The notes under the pieces: generated by a model
What the model saw: the letters and a program-made list of their open reading frames with translations, nothing else
Databases searched by the model: none
Told to the model about the DNA's origin: nothing
Made by a program: the position numbers and the translations under genes
Shown here: piece by piece, positions 10,250 through 20,735 of the stretch
Position numbering within the stretch: the first letter of the stretch is position 1
How the letters are laid out: every line of letters begins with the position of its first letter
Assembly: GCF_000003815.2 (NCBI RefSeq)
Contig: NC_049984.1
Coordinates: 20,533,498-20,597,497 of the forward strand
From: Branchiostoma floridae
Lineage: Eukaryota > Chordata > Leptocardii > Amphioxiformes > Branchiostomatidae
Direction of reading: 5' to 3'
Length of the DNA stretch: 64,000 nt

Positions 10250-11302
10250 GTAAGAACCTATTACATGACGATTGTATGTATCCAAATATACTTGTAATGA
10301 TAGTTCACCTTCATCCATTGGGTAGCCTACATGTACATGCATATCAGTTGTTTCCAAAAATAGGATATTTAAAGATAGATAGAATTTTTATTGACACAAC
10401 AAAAGTGCAGCGACTTTCGTGTAAGGCCTATAACAACTACTTACAGTACAACTAAACAAACATTTCAGGATTTCTACAGGTATGAATAAATCAACATATT
10501 GGTTCTAGCATGTCATTTACACTTATTGGTTCTACAGTATAAGCATTCATGGATATATTTGCCTACTTGTACACAGTAAGGGTTATCGCCTCCCTGAATG
10601 TAGTTGAATGAATCTATCAAACAGATAGTGGCACATTCTTTAGAGCAAGCAGAAAGTGATGTGAACAGCTTTGTGCGTTTATCATTATACCGTGGACAAA
10701 AAAATATAAACTAAATCCAACATACCGCCAGTCGTTTTTCAGAGCTCTCTCTATGATAACCATGCCCTCAAAGATCTAGACAACGTAGTCAGCAATTTTC
10801 CGTCCCATACTGGAGTATTTGGCCATTATAGACATGTGGGAACAATAGAGGGGTGGCCACTTGTAATTGTGACCACCTCTATAAAGAAAATGCTGATTAA
10901 TAATATTGACTATGAGCAATAAGTTACAGATGATTTCAGAATCCGATTGATCTTTATTCACAATATTCATTGCACAGGTAAGACATTTTTAGATTTACAG
11001 TTCAAATGATTCTAATGTGTAATGAGAGAACAAAGATTGAAAGTCATGTTAGATCCTTTCAGCCAGGTAGGAAAGTCTATTCCAATTTTAGGCCGCTCTT
11101 CTAGGAAAGGATGAATAAATGTCCTAAACAGTTTCTATGAATTGTCCAATCCATGCCCTAGCCCAAACGTAACAATCAACGTTGAGTTATTGCACAAGGT
11201 ACATGAACCTTCTGCTACCGCAAAAATGATTGACATCACCCGTTCGCAAACTCAAAAACTTTGCAAACCGCTGATTTGCCAGCTAGTCCAATTCATTTTG
11301 AA
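10250..11302 (+). other. Piezo intron 1, first part
   Basis: Mostly unique sequence. The segment 10820-10900 has GGTGGCCACTTGTAATTG-like text related to the dispersed GGTGGCC/GGTTTGACTGTA repeat seen again at 13255-13516 and 32500-32575. No exon is seen. Confidence 0.5.
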
Positions 11303-12302
11303 AACTAGAGTTCGGCGACCTCATACCTCCATGAATATTTACAGCTTTTGTAAATTTCATGCAATTGACTGATACATTAACATAATTTATGTATCGTATT
11401 GTTCACCATTGACTAACGTACACGTGTCACAATAATAAAATTCCCATCATTAATCATAAAGCGGTTTAGCAATTTTTGCCTAAATTATGCAAATAAGCTC
11501 CTCATTACCATATTTGGTATCTGCTTATAATCCATCCATCATAATTAACATGTGTTACATTTATTGAAGTCCAGATATTGAAAACAGTCGAATTATACAA
11601 TTTCCTCATTAATTATGCAAATTAATTCCTCATTTGCATAACATTCATATCATTATGAACATCTTTGTCCAAGGTACCTGCATGCCTTATATGATGCCAA
11701 TCCCTCAATCCTTTCTGCAGTTATCCTCTTTGGAATGTCTTCACCAAAACGCCCCTGCAGTTCCCAAATTAAATGTTAGGGGGACGAAACTTGCTCCACT
11801 TTGTCATGACACAAAAAGCTATCTACCGCTTAAATTTCAAGACCATAGCATGTCTAGAACAAGAGATACATTGAAAAAACTGCTATGATAGAATGTTCTC
11901 ATTAATTATGCAAATGTGCTCCTATTTTGCATAATTAGTATCTTATCTTGTACAACATTGTCTAAGGTACCTACACACCAAAAATCATGAAAATCCGTTG
12001 TGCCCTTCTTGAGTTATCCTCTTCAGAAGTTTTTGACAAAAATGCCCCTGCTATCCCAAAACTAGACGCTAGGGGGCTCAAACTTATGTCGCTTCTTCCT
12101 GAGCACAAGAGCTATCTAACACGCAAAAATCGTGACCATAGCATGTTCAGAACACCGAGATAGCAAAACCGGAAGTTGCGCTGCAGTACCAAGGGGAGCC
12201 GATAGGGGGCCCAAAATCTAATCATTTCCAGCTTTCATCACACACTACCAACACACCAAGTATGAAGCCAATCCACCGAACCGTTCTTGAGTTATCTTGT
12301 TT

Positions 12303-12334
<32 letters not shown>

Positions 12335-13229
12335 ACAAACGCAGGGTAAAATATTCCACCTATCATAATTAACAAATGTTACATTTATTGAAGTCCAGTT
12401 ATTGCAAACAATGGAATTATACAATTCCCTCATTAATTATGCAAATTAAGTCCTCGTTTGCATAACATGCATATCATTATAAACATCTTTGCCCAAGCTA
12501 CCTGGATGCCTAAAATGATGCCAATTCGTCAATCCTTTCTGCAGTTATCCTCTTTGGAATGTCTTGAGAAAAACGCCCCTGCAGTTCCGAAATTAAATGA
12601 TAGGGGGCTGAAACCTGCCCCACTTTGTCANNNNNNNNNNNNNNNNNNNNNNNNNNNNNNNNNNNNNNNNNNNNNNNNNNNNNNNNNNNNNNNNNNNNNN
12701 NNNNNNNNNNNNNNNNNNNNNNNNNNNNNNNGCAAATGTATTCCTATTTTGCATAGTTAGTATCTTACCTTGTACAACATTGTCTAAGGTACCTACATGC
12801 CAAAAATCATGAAAATCCGTTGTTCCCTTCTTGAGTTATCCACTTCAGACTTTTTTTACAAAAATGCCCCTGCTATCCCCAAACTAGACGCTAGGGAGCC
12901 AAAACTTATGCCATTTCTTCCTGAGCACAAGAGCTATCTAATACTCAAAAATCGTGACCATAGCATGATCAGAACACCGAGATAGCAAAACCGGAAGTTG
13001 CGCTGCAGTACCAAGGGGAGCCGCTATGGGGCCCAAAATCTAATCATTTCCAGCTTTCATCAAACCCTATCAACACACCAAGTATGAAACCAATCCAGTC
13101 AGCCGTTCTTGAGTTATCTTGTTTACACACACACACACAGACACACAGACAGACAAACGCTGGGTAAAATATAACCTCCATGACATTTCATGGAGGTAAA
13201 TATAACCTCCATGACATTTCATGGAGGTA
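11303..13229 (+). mobile_element. HINE/Helentron-like composite repeat with tandem modules
   Basis: The head is AACTAGAGTTCGGCGACCTC then ACCTCCATGAA (11325-11335). The tail is a hairpin ACCTCCATGACATTTCATGG ending in AGGT, itself present as two 30-bp copies (13170-13199 and 13200-13229). The head motif CCTCCATGAA is the inverse of the tail motif TTCATGGAGG. The interior is two copies of a module of about 820 bp (about 11540-12345 and 12358-13165), each ending in a CA-rich tract. Subterminal inverted repeats, internal tandem repeats and a 3' hairpin are the layout described for Helentron-associated non-autonomous elements. The assignment is by structure only. Confidence 0.55.
12631..12731. 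other. Assembly gap inside tandem module
   Basis: 101 N bases. The equivalent stretch of the first module copy (11807-11909) is 103 bases long, so the gap length looks realistic and the missing bases are almost certainly repeat, not exon. Confidence 0.85.
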
Positions 13230-13254
13230 ATAAAAAGATTTTAAACCCAGCGCA

Positions 13255-13516
13255 GGGATACGATAGGGCCATTGAATGGCTGAACGCGTGCCGTGACCAG
13301 AGGCTGTCTGTCTGTCCGCATTGGTCGTATTATGCAGTGTTTCTGTATCTATGGAAATCATTTGGCCATGGCCACATTGGGCAGGTGGCCACTATAGGCT
13401 ATTTCTTAATGCTTAATATGTCAATTGGAAAAATCCAAGAGACTGACAAAAAGTGGGCACCATGTCCAGGTGGCTGCAATGTAAAGGTGGCCACTAAACC
13501 AGGTTTGACTGTATAA
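13255..13516 (+). repeat. Dispersed repeat ending in AGGTTTGACTGTATA
   Basis: GGCCACATTGGGCAGGTGGCC and AAGGTGGCCACTAAACCAGG lead to GTTTGACTGTATA. The terminal block recurs at 32520-32573 (GGTGGCTGC...GGTTTGACTGTACA) and 63866-63879 and looks like one end of a DNA transposon family. The other end was not found. Confidence 0.5.
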
Positions 13517-14718
13517 TGAAATGTTTGAGGTACCTACGCTTGCTACAGTGTAGATACACTACTTACAAGACACAATTTCTTTTGAGATCGTATTCATTTA
13601 TTTCTATATACTAATTTCTGTATAGCACCATGGTAAAAAGTAGTACTGTACCATGTGTTGAGTGGGTAGATACTGTTAGAGCAGTAACAGTTAATCACGC
13701 CAGCACCGTGTGAGTGAGTGACCGTCAAAGTCAAAAGTGGACTGTTATGTCCATTTGTAGCACCCATGCCGAGTAACCTGTGTAACTGTAAGTGGTTTCA
13801 GACTGGTGGTTCGTAGCTAGATCTGCTGGCTTTTCCATGATTACAGTATGTGACTACAATACAGTACTGTAGACGTATTTAAGTTTGCGGGATGGTGCTA
13901 CCACGAACTCAAAACCACTGTGAGCACCCCATTTTCTCCCTACTGTGAAATCAAATCCTCGCAAACTTAAATGCATTTACAAATAGTATAATAATTGATA
14001 AATAATAAAATCCAAATGTGTTCCATTTCGTCAAAGCAATGGGATTTTTACGAAATTGCTTTGTAAATGGTAAAAATTATCTTCTCTATATCTGTACTTA
14101 GCTTTGATGTTTTTCTTGCCAACAATTTAGGCTGATACATGAATTGACTAATACATAGTCTTGAATAATCCATGAAGCATCCTTTTGTTATGTCGTTATT
14201 TTGCTGGAGGGAAAATACTGGCAGGTAGCTGCATGGGTGCACTGCATTGTAGAATTGATCAGCACTCTGATGCGTGAAATTAACTTGAGCATACATGAAT
14301 ACAAGAATACGTCAGGGCTGGAAATACCTTTTTCTGCATACCTGCACAACACTGCAGGTAACATTCAACATCACCTGTATCAGAAAATATTGTACAGGGT
14401 TTTCAGAAAAACCTGTTCAGTCCAGACAGGGGAATTGTGCGGAAAAACCTGTTCAGTCTGAAAAGAAGGTCTGCTCACAGCTCCAATCTTACCTGCACAA
14501 AACTGCATATGGTGGTATTTTGAACCCTATATAACTCTATTACCTGCCATCTCTGCAGTAATATACATCATGTAACCCAGAGATTAAAAGTACATGGCAT
14601 TATCAGCTAAATACATTGTATGCCATCTTTGATATTTTTTATGCTCAAACATGAAAGTTGAAATGTGTTACAAATCAATACTTATTTCTTTGAGTGAAAA
14701 TCCTTTATTGCATGTTTA
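13517..14718 (+). other. Piezo intron 1, unannotated part
   Basis: No exon seen. Short internal repeats of ACCTGTTCAGTC occur at 14408-14460. Confidence 0.4.
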
Positions 14719-15085
14719 GGCCACACCGATTTAATTTCTTGGTTCACGGATTCGCTCGCTCCTATTTTTTGGGAAAAAAAATAAAAATAAAAATTACCAC
14801 TCAGCAAATTTTCACCATTAATGAAACCATTCACCACTTTCTGGTGTAGCAAATTGGCCTTTATATTATAAGCTCCTTAAAGTGTGGGTACAGGTGCTGT
14901 TACTGTACAAAAAATAGTGTTTTTGTACTTTTTTCAAGCTGAAAACTTTTTTTCTTTATGTTTTGGATTAGCCGTTACCTTTACCCCAACCATTTTACAA
15001 TTTTTATTTTTATTTTTATTTCGCCCTCTCGCTCCATATTTTTTAAGAAAAAATCCGTGAACCAAGAAATTAAATTGGTGTGGCC
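14719..15085 (+). mobile_element. Harbinger/Tourist-type MITE, copy 1
   Basis: A 367-bp element with inverted ends GGCCACACCGATTTAATTTC...ATTAAATTGGTGTGGCC and TTA on both sides (14716-14718, 15086-15088). A 3-bp TTA duplication plus GGCC-type termini are the hallmarks of PIF/Harbinger MITEs. A second copy in opposite orientation is at 40408-40758, and an isolated end is at about 56139-56151. No coding capacity. Confidence 0.85.
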
Positions 15086-15157
15086 TTATGATCATATAGT
15101 TGTACAAGCTAGGTACAACTCATGGTGATAAACCAGTACAATTATGGTGGCTTACTA

Positions 15158-15220
15158 CAATAACCAAGGAGGTTATATAGTCATCTACATGCACATTGTA
15201 TATAACCTCCTTGCAATAAC
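15158..15220. mobile_element. 49-bp palindromic insertion with 7-bp target duplication
   Basis: The core 15165-15213 begins CAAGGAGGTTATATA and ends TATATAACCTCCTTG, with a 19-base middle. It is flanked by direct CAATAAC repeats (15158-15164, 15214-15220). The termini match the 25-bp insertion at 1196-1220. Confidence 0.75.
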
Positions 15221-15890
15221 AAATGAATAATTGAAGAAGAAGAATGAAGACCTTTATTGTACGTTTTTGCTTTCTAACAAGCTAAGTACAGGTCAAGGTG
15301 AATAATATACATCTAGTGATTCTAAGTACAATTTGTATAATGTTACTAGTATGTATAGGCTCAACTTCTCACTTAAATGAAATGAGAGATGGAACTTTTA
15401 CATTGGAATAGATGGTTTATGTAATTACACAATTGCTAGGAATATGAATTTTCCTCTGCTATTGTATTTAGTGAGTCTTGATTTGGAATATTTTTCTTGA
15501 TTTGGAAGATTGTTTCATCGTGGATCCAAATCTATTCAGGATAATACTTGAACTTTGAATGAGATGCCAGATATTCCAACACCAACAATTTTACCTGGTG
15601 CACCAATTAAATGTGAAGCGCTCATGAACAACAGTCAGTTTGGGTACTGAATAATTCTTAATGTCACAGCTGACATTAGCAACCTTAGAAATCTGTTGAA
15701 ATCTTTGAAATCTTTATTAACATACCATGTTGCAGACATTTAGTTATGTCTGAATTACGTTGGTATTCACATGTGATCCTCCAGGGAGAAATAAACTATA
15801 AGTTAAGTACATCAAGTTCAAAGCCTAAAGTTCCTGAAAACAAGACTATTGCCTGGTAAGTTTTATGTTGAATTGTTTTTCCCTCTGCAG
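15221..15890 (+). other. Piezo intron 1, last part
   Basis: AT-rich with no repeat recognised. It ends in the pyrimidine-rich acceptor TTGTTTTTCCCTCTGCAG. Confidence 0.5.
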
Positions 15891-15986
15891 CATGTGTGTT
15901 CCGGTTCAATGGACTGTCCCTGGTGTACGCATGCTGCCTTCTCCTCCTGCCACACCTGGACACGCCTTCTGTCCAGTCCATGAAAG
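15891..15986 (+). CDS. Piezo: Piezo coding exon 2 (residues 24-55, phase 1 end)
   Basis: Encodes ACVFRFNGLSLVYACCLLLL then PHLDTPSVQSMK. FRFNGLSLVY matches the second membrane segment of vertebrate Piezo. I place the donor at the first ATGAAAG/GTAAAC (15986/15987): joined to exon 3 this gives a loop of 12 residues before GHTGR, the same length as in vertebrate PIEZO1. The donor and the 18 bases after it are repeated downstream as part of a 48-bp minisatellite, so other in-phase donors exist up to 16658. GTAAAC is a modest donor (A at +5). Confidence 0.85.
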
Positions 15987-16664
15987 GTAAACACAAGAAC
16001 AATACTGACACACCTTCTGTCCAGTCCATGAAAGTTAAACACAAGAACAATACTGACACACCTTCTGTCCAGTCCATGAAAGGTAAACACAAGAACAATG
16101 CTGACATGCCTTCTGTCCAGTCCATGAAAGGTAAACACAAGAACAATACTGACACACCTTCTGTCCAGTCCATGAAAGGTAAACGCAAGAACAATGCTGA
16201 CATGCCTTCTGTCCAGTCCATGAAAGGTAAACACATGAACAATACTGACACACCTTCTGTCCAGTCCATGAAAGGTAAACACACGAACAATACTGACACA
16301 CCTTCTGTCCAGTCCATGAAAGGTAAACACAAGAACAATACTGACACACCTTCTGTCCAGTCCATGAAAGGTAAACACAAGAACAATACTGACACACCTT
16401 CTGTCCAGTCCATGAAAGGTAAACACAAGAACAATACTGACACACCTTCTGTCCAGTCCATGAAAGGTAAACACAAGAACAATACTGACACACCTTCTGT
16501 CCAGTCCATGAAAGGTAAACACAAGAACAATACTGACACACCTTCTGTCCAATCCATGAAAGGTAAACACATGAACGATACTGACACATCTTCTGTCCAG
16601 TCCTTGAAAGGTAAACACATGAACAATACTGACACACCTTCTGTCCAGTCCATGAAAGGTAAAC
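15959..16664 (+). repeat. 48-bp minisatellite spanning the exon 2 / intron 2 border
   Basis: Fourteen full 48-bp units and a fifteenth partial one. Each unit holds the last 28 bases of exon 2 (GACACACCTTCTGTCC to ATGAAAG) plus the first 20 bases of the intron (GTAAACACAAGAACAATACT). Because 48 is a multiple of three, every unit offers a donor in the same phase. Fourteen of the fifteen keep ATGAAAG/GT or its TTGAAAG variant; the second has AAAGTT and has lost it. Read through, each unit adds 16 residues (DTPSVQSMKGKHKNNT), and the frame stays open to a stop at 16709. Unit differences are mostly amino-acid changing, which does not suggest selection for the peptide. Confidence 0.95.
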
Positions 16665-16711
16665 GTCAAGCAAAAAAAAGGGACGATACAACAAAAATGA
16701 GCACAGTATGA

Positions 16712-17188
16712 GCAGAAGAGAGAATGCCATTTAAACTGTCACATCTACTATTTGGAAAAAATAGCTACGCAAAGAAAAACATTCTTTTGATAGCCATCCG
16801 AAAATATATATTCTGAAAATTCATAATTGTATTGCAAGATCACAAACATAGATCCACAAAAGTGGGTCTAGACTGACCCATGTTTGACATGGTAAAAAGA
16901 AAAAAGCTCAACCGCCCTTTTGTCCTCTATCTAAAGGTGAAAGGTGATGTCAGCATTCCCTGCTGAGTGTTCCAAATATGGACATTTAACACAGGAAAAT
17001 TTTGACACATCATTCCCCGTGGCTGTCTTTGGGGGAGTCACATTGTGTTCCATCAGGCCTAAGCTCATTTACATGTGGAAATGGTGGGAATTCTGCGGCG
17101 AACATAGGGATCAAAGGCGCACAGTGCCGGCTTGTAAATAATGGATCGCAGCGGGATTTAGGACAAAACCTCCTTGAAAGAACATGAA
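16712..17188 (+). other. Piezo intron 2, no gene seen
   Basis: Unremarkable intron sequence. Short open frames here have no recognisable product. Confidence 0.4.
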
Positions 17189-17245
17189 ATATTGGACTTT
17201 TCGCCAAAAATAGTTACTCAAGCAACTGTATATGGTTTTGAAGCG

Positions 17246-17287
17246 GTCAGACGTTTCGGATAGAATCCACTATCCTTCGTCAGTGAC
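17246..17287 (-). ncRNA. Hammerhead-ribozyme-like motif, left arm
   Basis: The reverse complement of the left arm has the same 42-base arrangement as the right arm at 17715-17756: GTCA, CTGACGA, a 6-bp stem, GAAAC, GTC, TGAC. It lies on the opposite strand. Confidence 0.6.
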
Positions 17288-17714
17288 ACTGAAGAGATCT
17301 GGAAGAAACAGGTCTTTTATACTCTAACTATGAATGAAGACAATTTCAGATGTCCAATAGGAAAGGTTGTAAGACAATTCAGACTGAAGACAATTTGGAT
17401 TCCAAAGAAAACCAAGCTAAGCCAAAGTCAACCTGACGACAATTTGGATTTCAAAGGATAGCAAGGCTAAAACACAGTTAATGCAAATGAGTCAATTAGA
17501 TCCTGTTGTTTTAGTTACAGGAGCTAAAATCTATCCTCTGCTATCCTTTGAAATCCAAATTGGCTTCAGCTTGACTTTGGCTTAGCTTTGTTTTCTTTGG
17601 AATCCAAAATGTCTTCAGTCTGAATTGTCTTACAACCTTTCCTATTGGACATCTGAAATTGTCTTCATTCATAGTTAGAGTATAAAAGACCTGTTTCTTC
17701 CAGATCTCTTCAGT

Positions 17715-17756
17715 GTCACTGACGAAGGATAGTGGATTCTATCCGAAACGTCTGAC
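17715..17756 (+). ncRNA. Hammerhead-ribozyme-like motif, right arm
   Basis: In order: GTCA (stem I 5'), CTGACGA (matches the CUGANGA core), an extra A, GGATAG with loop TGGATT and CTATCC (a 6-bp stem II), GAAA, then CGTC with predicted cleavage after C17752, then TGAC (stem I 3', pairs with GTCA). Stem III would be only ACGT, which is self-complementary, so activity would need two copies to pair, as known for some Penelope-type hammerheads. The unpaired A at 17726 departs from the consensus and may weaken it. Confidence 0.6.
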
Positions 17757-17850
17757 CGTTTCAAAACCATATCCAGTTGCTTGAGTAACTATTTCTGGCG
17801 TATCTTATGACCTGGATGTCTAACCTACATCGACATATATTGGACTTTTC

Positions 17851-18608
17851 CTTTGCACGACCAGAGTAATGTCTCTCATCTGCTCTTTTGAGAATAATAC
17901 TGGGATATGCTAAAAATGCAAGCTGTGGGCCTGTTCTATCCACTTGGCAAGATGAAATGGATGAATTTGTTATCATGAACGAAACAGATTTTTTGGAACC
18001 ACCTCGCGAGGTGGATCTGAAACAGTTTCTTGTTATCCGGATCAATTGCATTCAAAGCTGGTAGTGTCAAGGGGAAAAGTATAGTCTTAAACCTGTCAGT
18101 TGGGAATTTCAGCCGCTTTTTTAATCGCAAAATAAGTTCTTTATTATTGGGCTGCCTCCAGGTCGACTGGGGAACCAACAGTAGTGATATCAGGAACAGA
18201 ATGTTTATAGAGGCATTGCCAAGGCCATGAAGGAATGTGGTTTCAGCAAGACAGTTCAGTTCAGATCAAAGACCAATATTCTGATGCAAAAGTACATGTT
18301 TAAGATTGTGCAGAATCACAACATCCTCAGTGGGTCAGAGGTCACATTACCTTGCATTACCTATATGTACCATGCCTTTTCAAGGAATTGGAATGATTTG
18401 CAAGCTTGCATCGTGAGCGCAAACCGCAAACCGTTTCCTCTCGGATTTTCAGGCCAATTGGATAGAACCATTTGATTTTTTGCACCACGAAGAGGGCCTT
18501 AGTTGAACCCTCAGGTAACAATAAGAAGGCTGGCACCTTACAAACAGGATTACCTGTTTCAACCTTTGACATGTACTTTTGAAGGACGCTAACTTTTTGA
18601 TGTTTCAG
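17851..18608 (+). other. Piezo intron 2, last part
   Basis: No exon or repeat recognised. The acceptor before exon 3 is TTTTTGATGTTTCAG. Confidence 0.4.
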
Positions 18609-18731
18609 GGCACACGGGTCGGTACCTGCTGTTTGTGCTGGGCTGCAGTGTGTTATTCTGTGCTGGCCATCTCATCACGCAAGTTGTCCTGTTGGCCACC
18701 CCTCCTTATGGACACATCTTGGGGGAAGCAT
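18609..18731 (+). CDS. Piezo: Piezo coding exon 3 (phase 1 to phase 1)
   Basis: Starts by completing a Gly codon and gives GHTGRYLLFVLGCSVLFCAG followed by HLITQVVLLATPPYGHILGEA. GHTGR and the hydrophobic stretch after it align with the third membrane segment of vertebrate PIEZO1. It ends at GCAT/GTCAGT, a slightly weak donor, and the next exon completes a Cys codon, matching a Cys found there in vertebrate Piezo. Confidence 0.88.
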
Positions 18732-19370
18732 GTCAGTAATAATGTTTTATGAAGTCCCCTATATTTGATTTTTGGGTTCTCAGATTTACCCCTTCATTTC
18801 TTTCTGATTAGAGTCCATCCCAAGTCACTGAGAGGGTTTTGACATAATTAACTATAACTAAAACTATGATTAGCTATAACTGTTTAAGTAAGTTAAAGAA
18901 CAAATATTGAATTAAGTAAAAGAATATTTCAGTCACAATAGTTCTAAATTGTTGAAACAATTGGAAATGAAAGTTGGAACATGTTGAAACTTTTAACACT
19001 ACAAATATCTCTTTATTTAGAACAGTTTTTAAACATCTATTTTTTTACTATTGGAACATGTTGACTTAACAATTTGCATCATTTTCCAATGGCATTGGAA
19101 TTATGGTACAATGTGTGGTCTCATGCACCCTGGGATGATAATGATTATGAAGAAAATGAAAGCTAACCTATATTTATAAGCACTCCTACATGTTGTATCT
19201 GTTACAGTAGATTTGAAGATACAATACCATTATAGAGCTCCAGTTACATGTCCAGTTACATGACGATGATGATGATGTACATCCAAACCAGTACTTGCCA
19301 TATGTACTCCAGGACTGTCCATCATACATTTCATCTTCTGAATACCAAAGTTAGAGGCTGATCTGAAGAT
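18732..19370 (+). other. Piezo intron 3, first part
   Basis: AT-rich with no gene seen. A GATGATGATGATG tract lies at 19264-19275. Confidence 0.45.
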
Positions 19371-19377
19371 TTTCAAA

Positions 19378-19610
19378 TCATGGTGGAAGACAAAACACAT
19401 TTTATGTCAAACTGCCCTTTATATTTTATATGATTTCTACGATCACGAAAGAAAAGAGCTGTTAAAAGAGGCCACCAAATTCCATCCAAATTTCTTAACA
19501 TTCACTGATAAAAAGAAAATAATTCTCCTTCTAACATCACAAAACCCACACATAATAAAAAGGTGGGATCTCTCTCTGACTGCATGGTTCATCCAAAGCA
19601 TGGTGAAATA
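19378..19610 (+). pseudogene. LINE ORF2 C-terminal remnant
   Basis: Translated with frameshifts it reads VEDKTHFMSNCPLY, then ERKELLKEATKFHPNFL and KKIILLLTSQNPHIIKR. This parallels ENETHFISQC...NDHQKTTFLLKAQNPTIIQ in the larger fragment at 20032-20600. It is the end of a non-LTR retrotransposon ORF2, lying only about 55 bp upstream of exon 4. Confidence 0.7.
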
Positions 19611-19665
19611 TAAATCCTGGATTATTCAGCACTATAAGATGTACAATTCTTGTTCTCTTCAACAG

Positions 19666-19708
19666 GTGAAAGTGGAGAGAAGGTGGCTAGACAGCTGGGA
19701 TTCCAGAG
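19666..19708 (+). CDS. Piezo: Piezo coding exon 4 (43 nt, phase 1 to phase 2)
   Basis: The small exon encodes (C)ESGEKVARQLGFQ(R). The acceptor is TTGTTCTCTTCAACAG and the donor CCAGAG/GTGGGC. With its neighbours it yields GEACESGEKVARQLGFQRFD, in line with the Cys-rich linker before the fourth membrane region of vertebrate Piezo. It sits between two LINE remnants, so only phase and homology identify it. Confidence 0.78.
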
Positions 19709-20031
19709 GTGGGCAAAAGCTTAGAATCGGCTCAAAGATTTCTTGGACCTGTTAGAGAATTTTATATTCTTTCAGCTTGCAGATTTTATTTTTTGCCAAT
19801 ATGACATGCAAGCATGTATGACATACATGTCGGGCAACCACAAATGTGATGCATTTTTTATGCATGGCTTATTAGCAGGACTGTAACATGGTATGTACAT
19901 GTAATATGCCATGCACAACATGCTTGTAGAGGTCTATTCAACAAATAATGTAAATGCAAGGTAAAGAGAAAATATTTAAATAATGACATTTTGATCATAA
20001 TTATAATGATAATTATAATTTTAAAAACTAG

Positions 20032-20735
20032 TTGCATCATGTTAAAGAAATAATAGATAACATAGGCTATTCTTTCTTATGGAACATTAACTACCCTACA
20101 TTAGACAATAAGAACATATGTACTTTGTTAAAGAGAAGACTTACCGATATGTACGCTCAAACGTTTTTTCATCAACTGTCCCTAGATAACGGTAAGCTAA
20201 GATTTTACAAAAGTGTTAAATCCGAATACGTGATAGAAAATTATCTATATCATAATGAGTTTAATGAAAGATCAGCCATATGTAAGATAAGAACAAGCGC
20301 ACATCCGTTAGAAATAGAAAGGGGCCGCTATAAACAGCTCCCTGTCCACGAGAGATTGTGTACATATTGTCCAATGAATGCAGTGGAAAATGAAACACAT
20401 TTTATCAGTCAGTGTACCCAGTATGAAACCAAAAGAAAAACATTATTTCAAACAGTTGCCACAATTTCGCCAAGCTTTTACCACCTAAATGATCACCAAA
20501 AGACTACATTTCTATTAAAAGCACAAAATCCCACCATCATACAGAACTTGGGACAGTTCATTAACCACTGCCTTCAAAGAAGAAGTCAAACCCGACAATA
20601 GTATCCATAGTATCATGTAGTTGATTAGACACTAGTTTTATGTACTTACCTCTCTTAGTTCTTGAGACTGTGTGTGTAATGCAATTAGCCCTTGGGCATG
20701 ATTTTGCAAATAAACAATCTATAACAATCTATATT
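20032..20735 (+). pseudogene. LINE ORF2 C-terminus and 3' end
   Basis: The 189-codon frame ends at 20601. It includes RSAICKIRTSAHPLEIERG, LCTYC and NETHFISQC, the Cys/His-containing C-terminal region common to many CR1-like LINE proteins. The stop is followed by a 3' UTR with TTGGGCATGATTTTGCAAAT and AAACAATCTATA repeats at 20693-20735. The same 3' end piece is found at 40937-40966. It is 5'-truncated, with no RT domain present. Confidence 0.75.

Larger units (their letters stand above)
17189..17850 (+). mobile_element. Palindromic Penelope-like remnant with hammerhead-like motifs
   Basis: The element at 17203-17836 lies between perfect 14-bp direct repeats ATATTGGACTTTTC (17189-17202 and 17837-17850). 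The two arms (about 17203-17470 and 17525-17803) are inverted copies, starting CCAAAAATAGTTACTCAAGC and ending GCTTGAGTAACTATTTCTGG. The right end carries an extra 33-base tail (CTTATGACCTGGATGTC) that is not mirrored. Long, variable-size target duplications and inverted terminal blocks with ribozyme motifs fit a non-autonomous Penelope-like element or retrozyme. No reverse transcriptase is present. Confidence 0.65.

Noticed and set aside
15796-16730. Long open frames on the - strand (231-285 codons) across the 48-bp array
   Set aside because: A 48-bp period leaves all frames open once one unit is free of stops. The + strand exon explains the sequence and no - strand product is recognisable.
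20032-20600. A cellular gene of 189 codons
   Set aside because: Its C-terminal Cys/His motif, 3' tail and the similar broken fragment at 19378 show it is a LINE ORF2 end.
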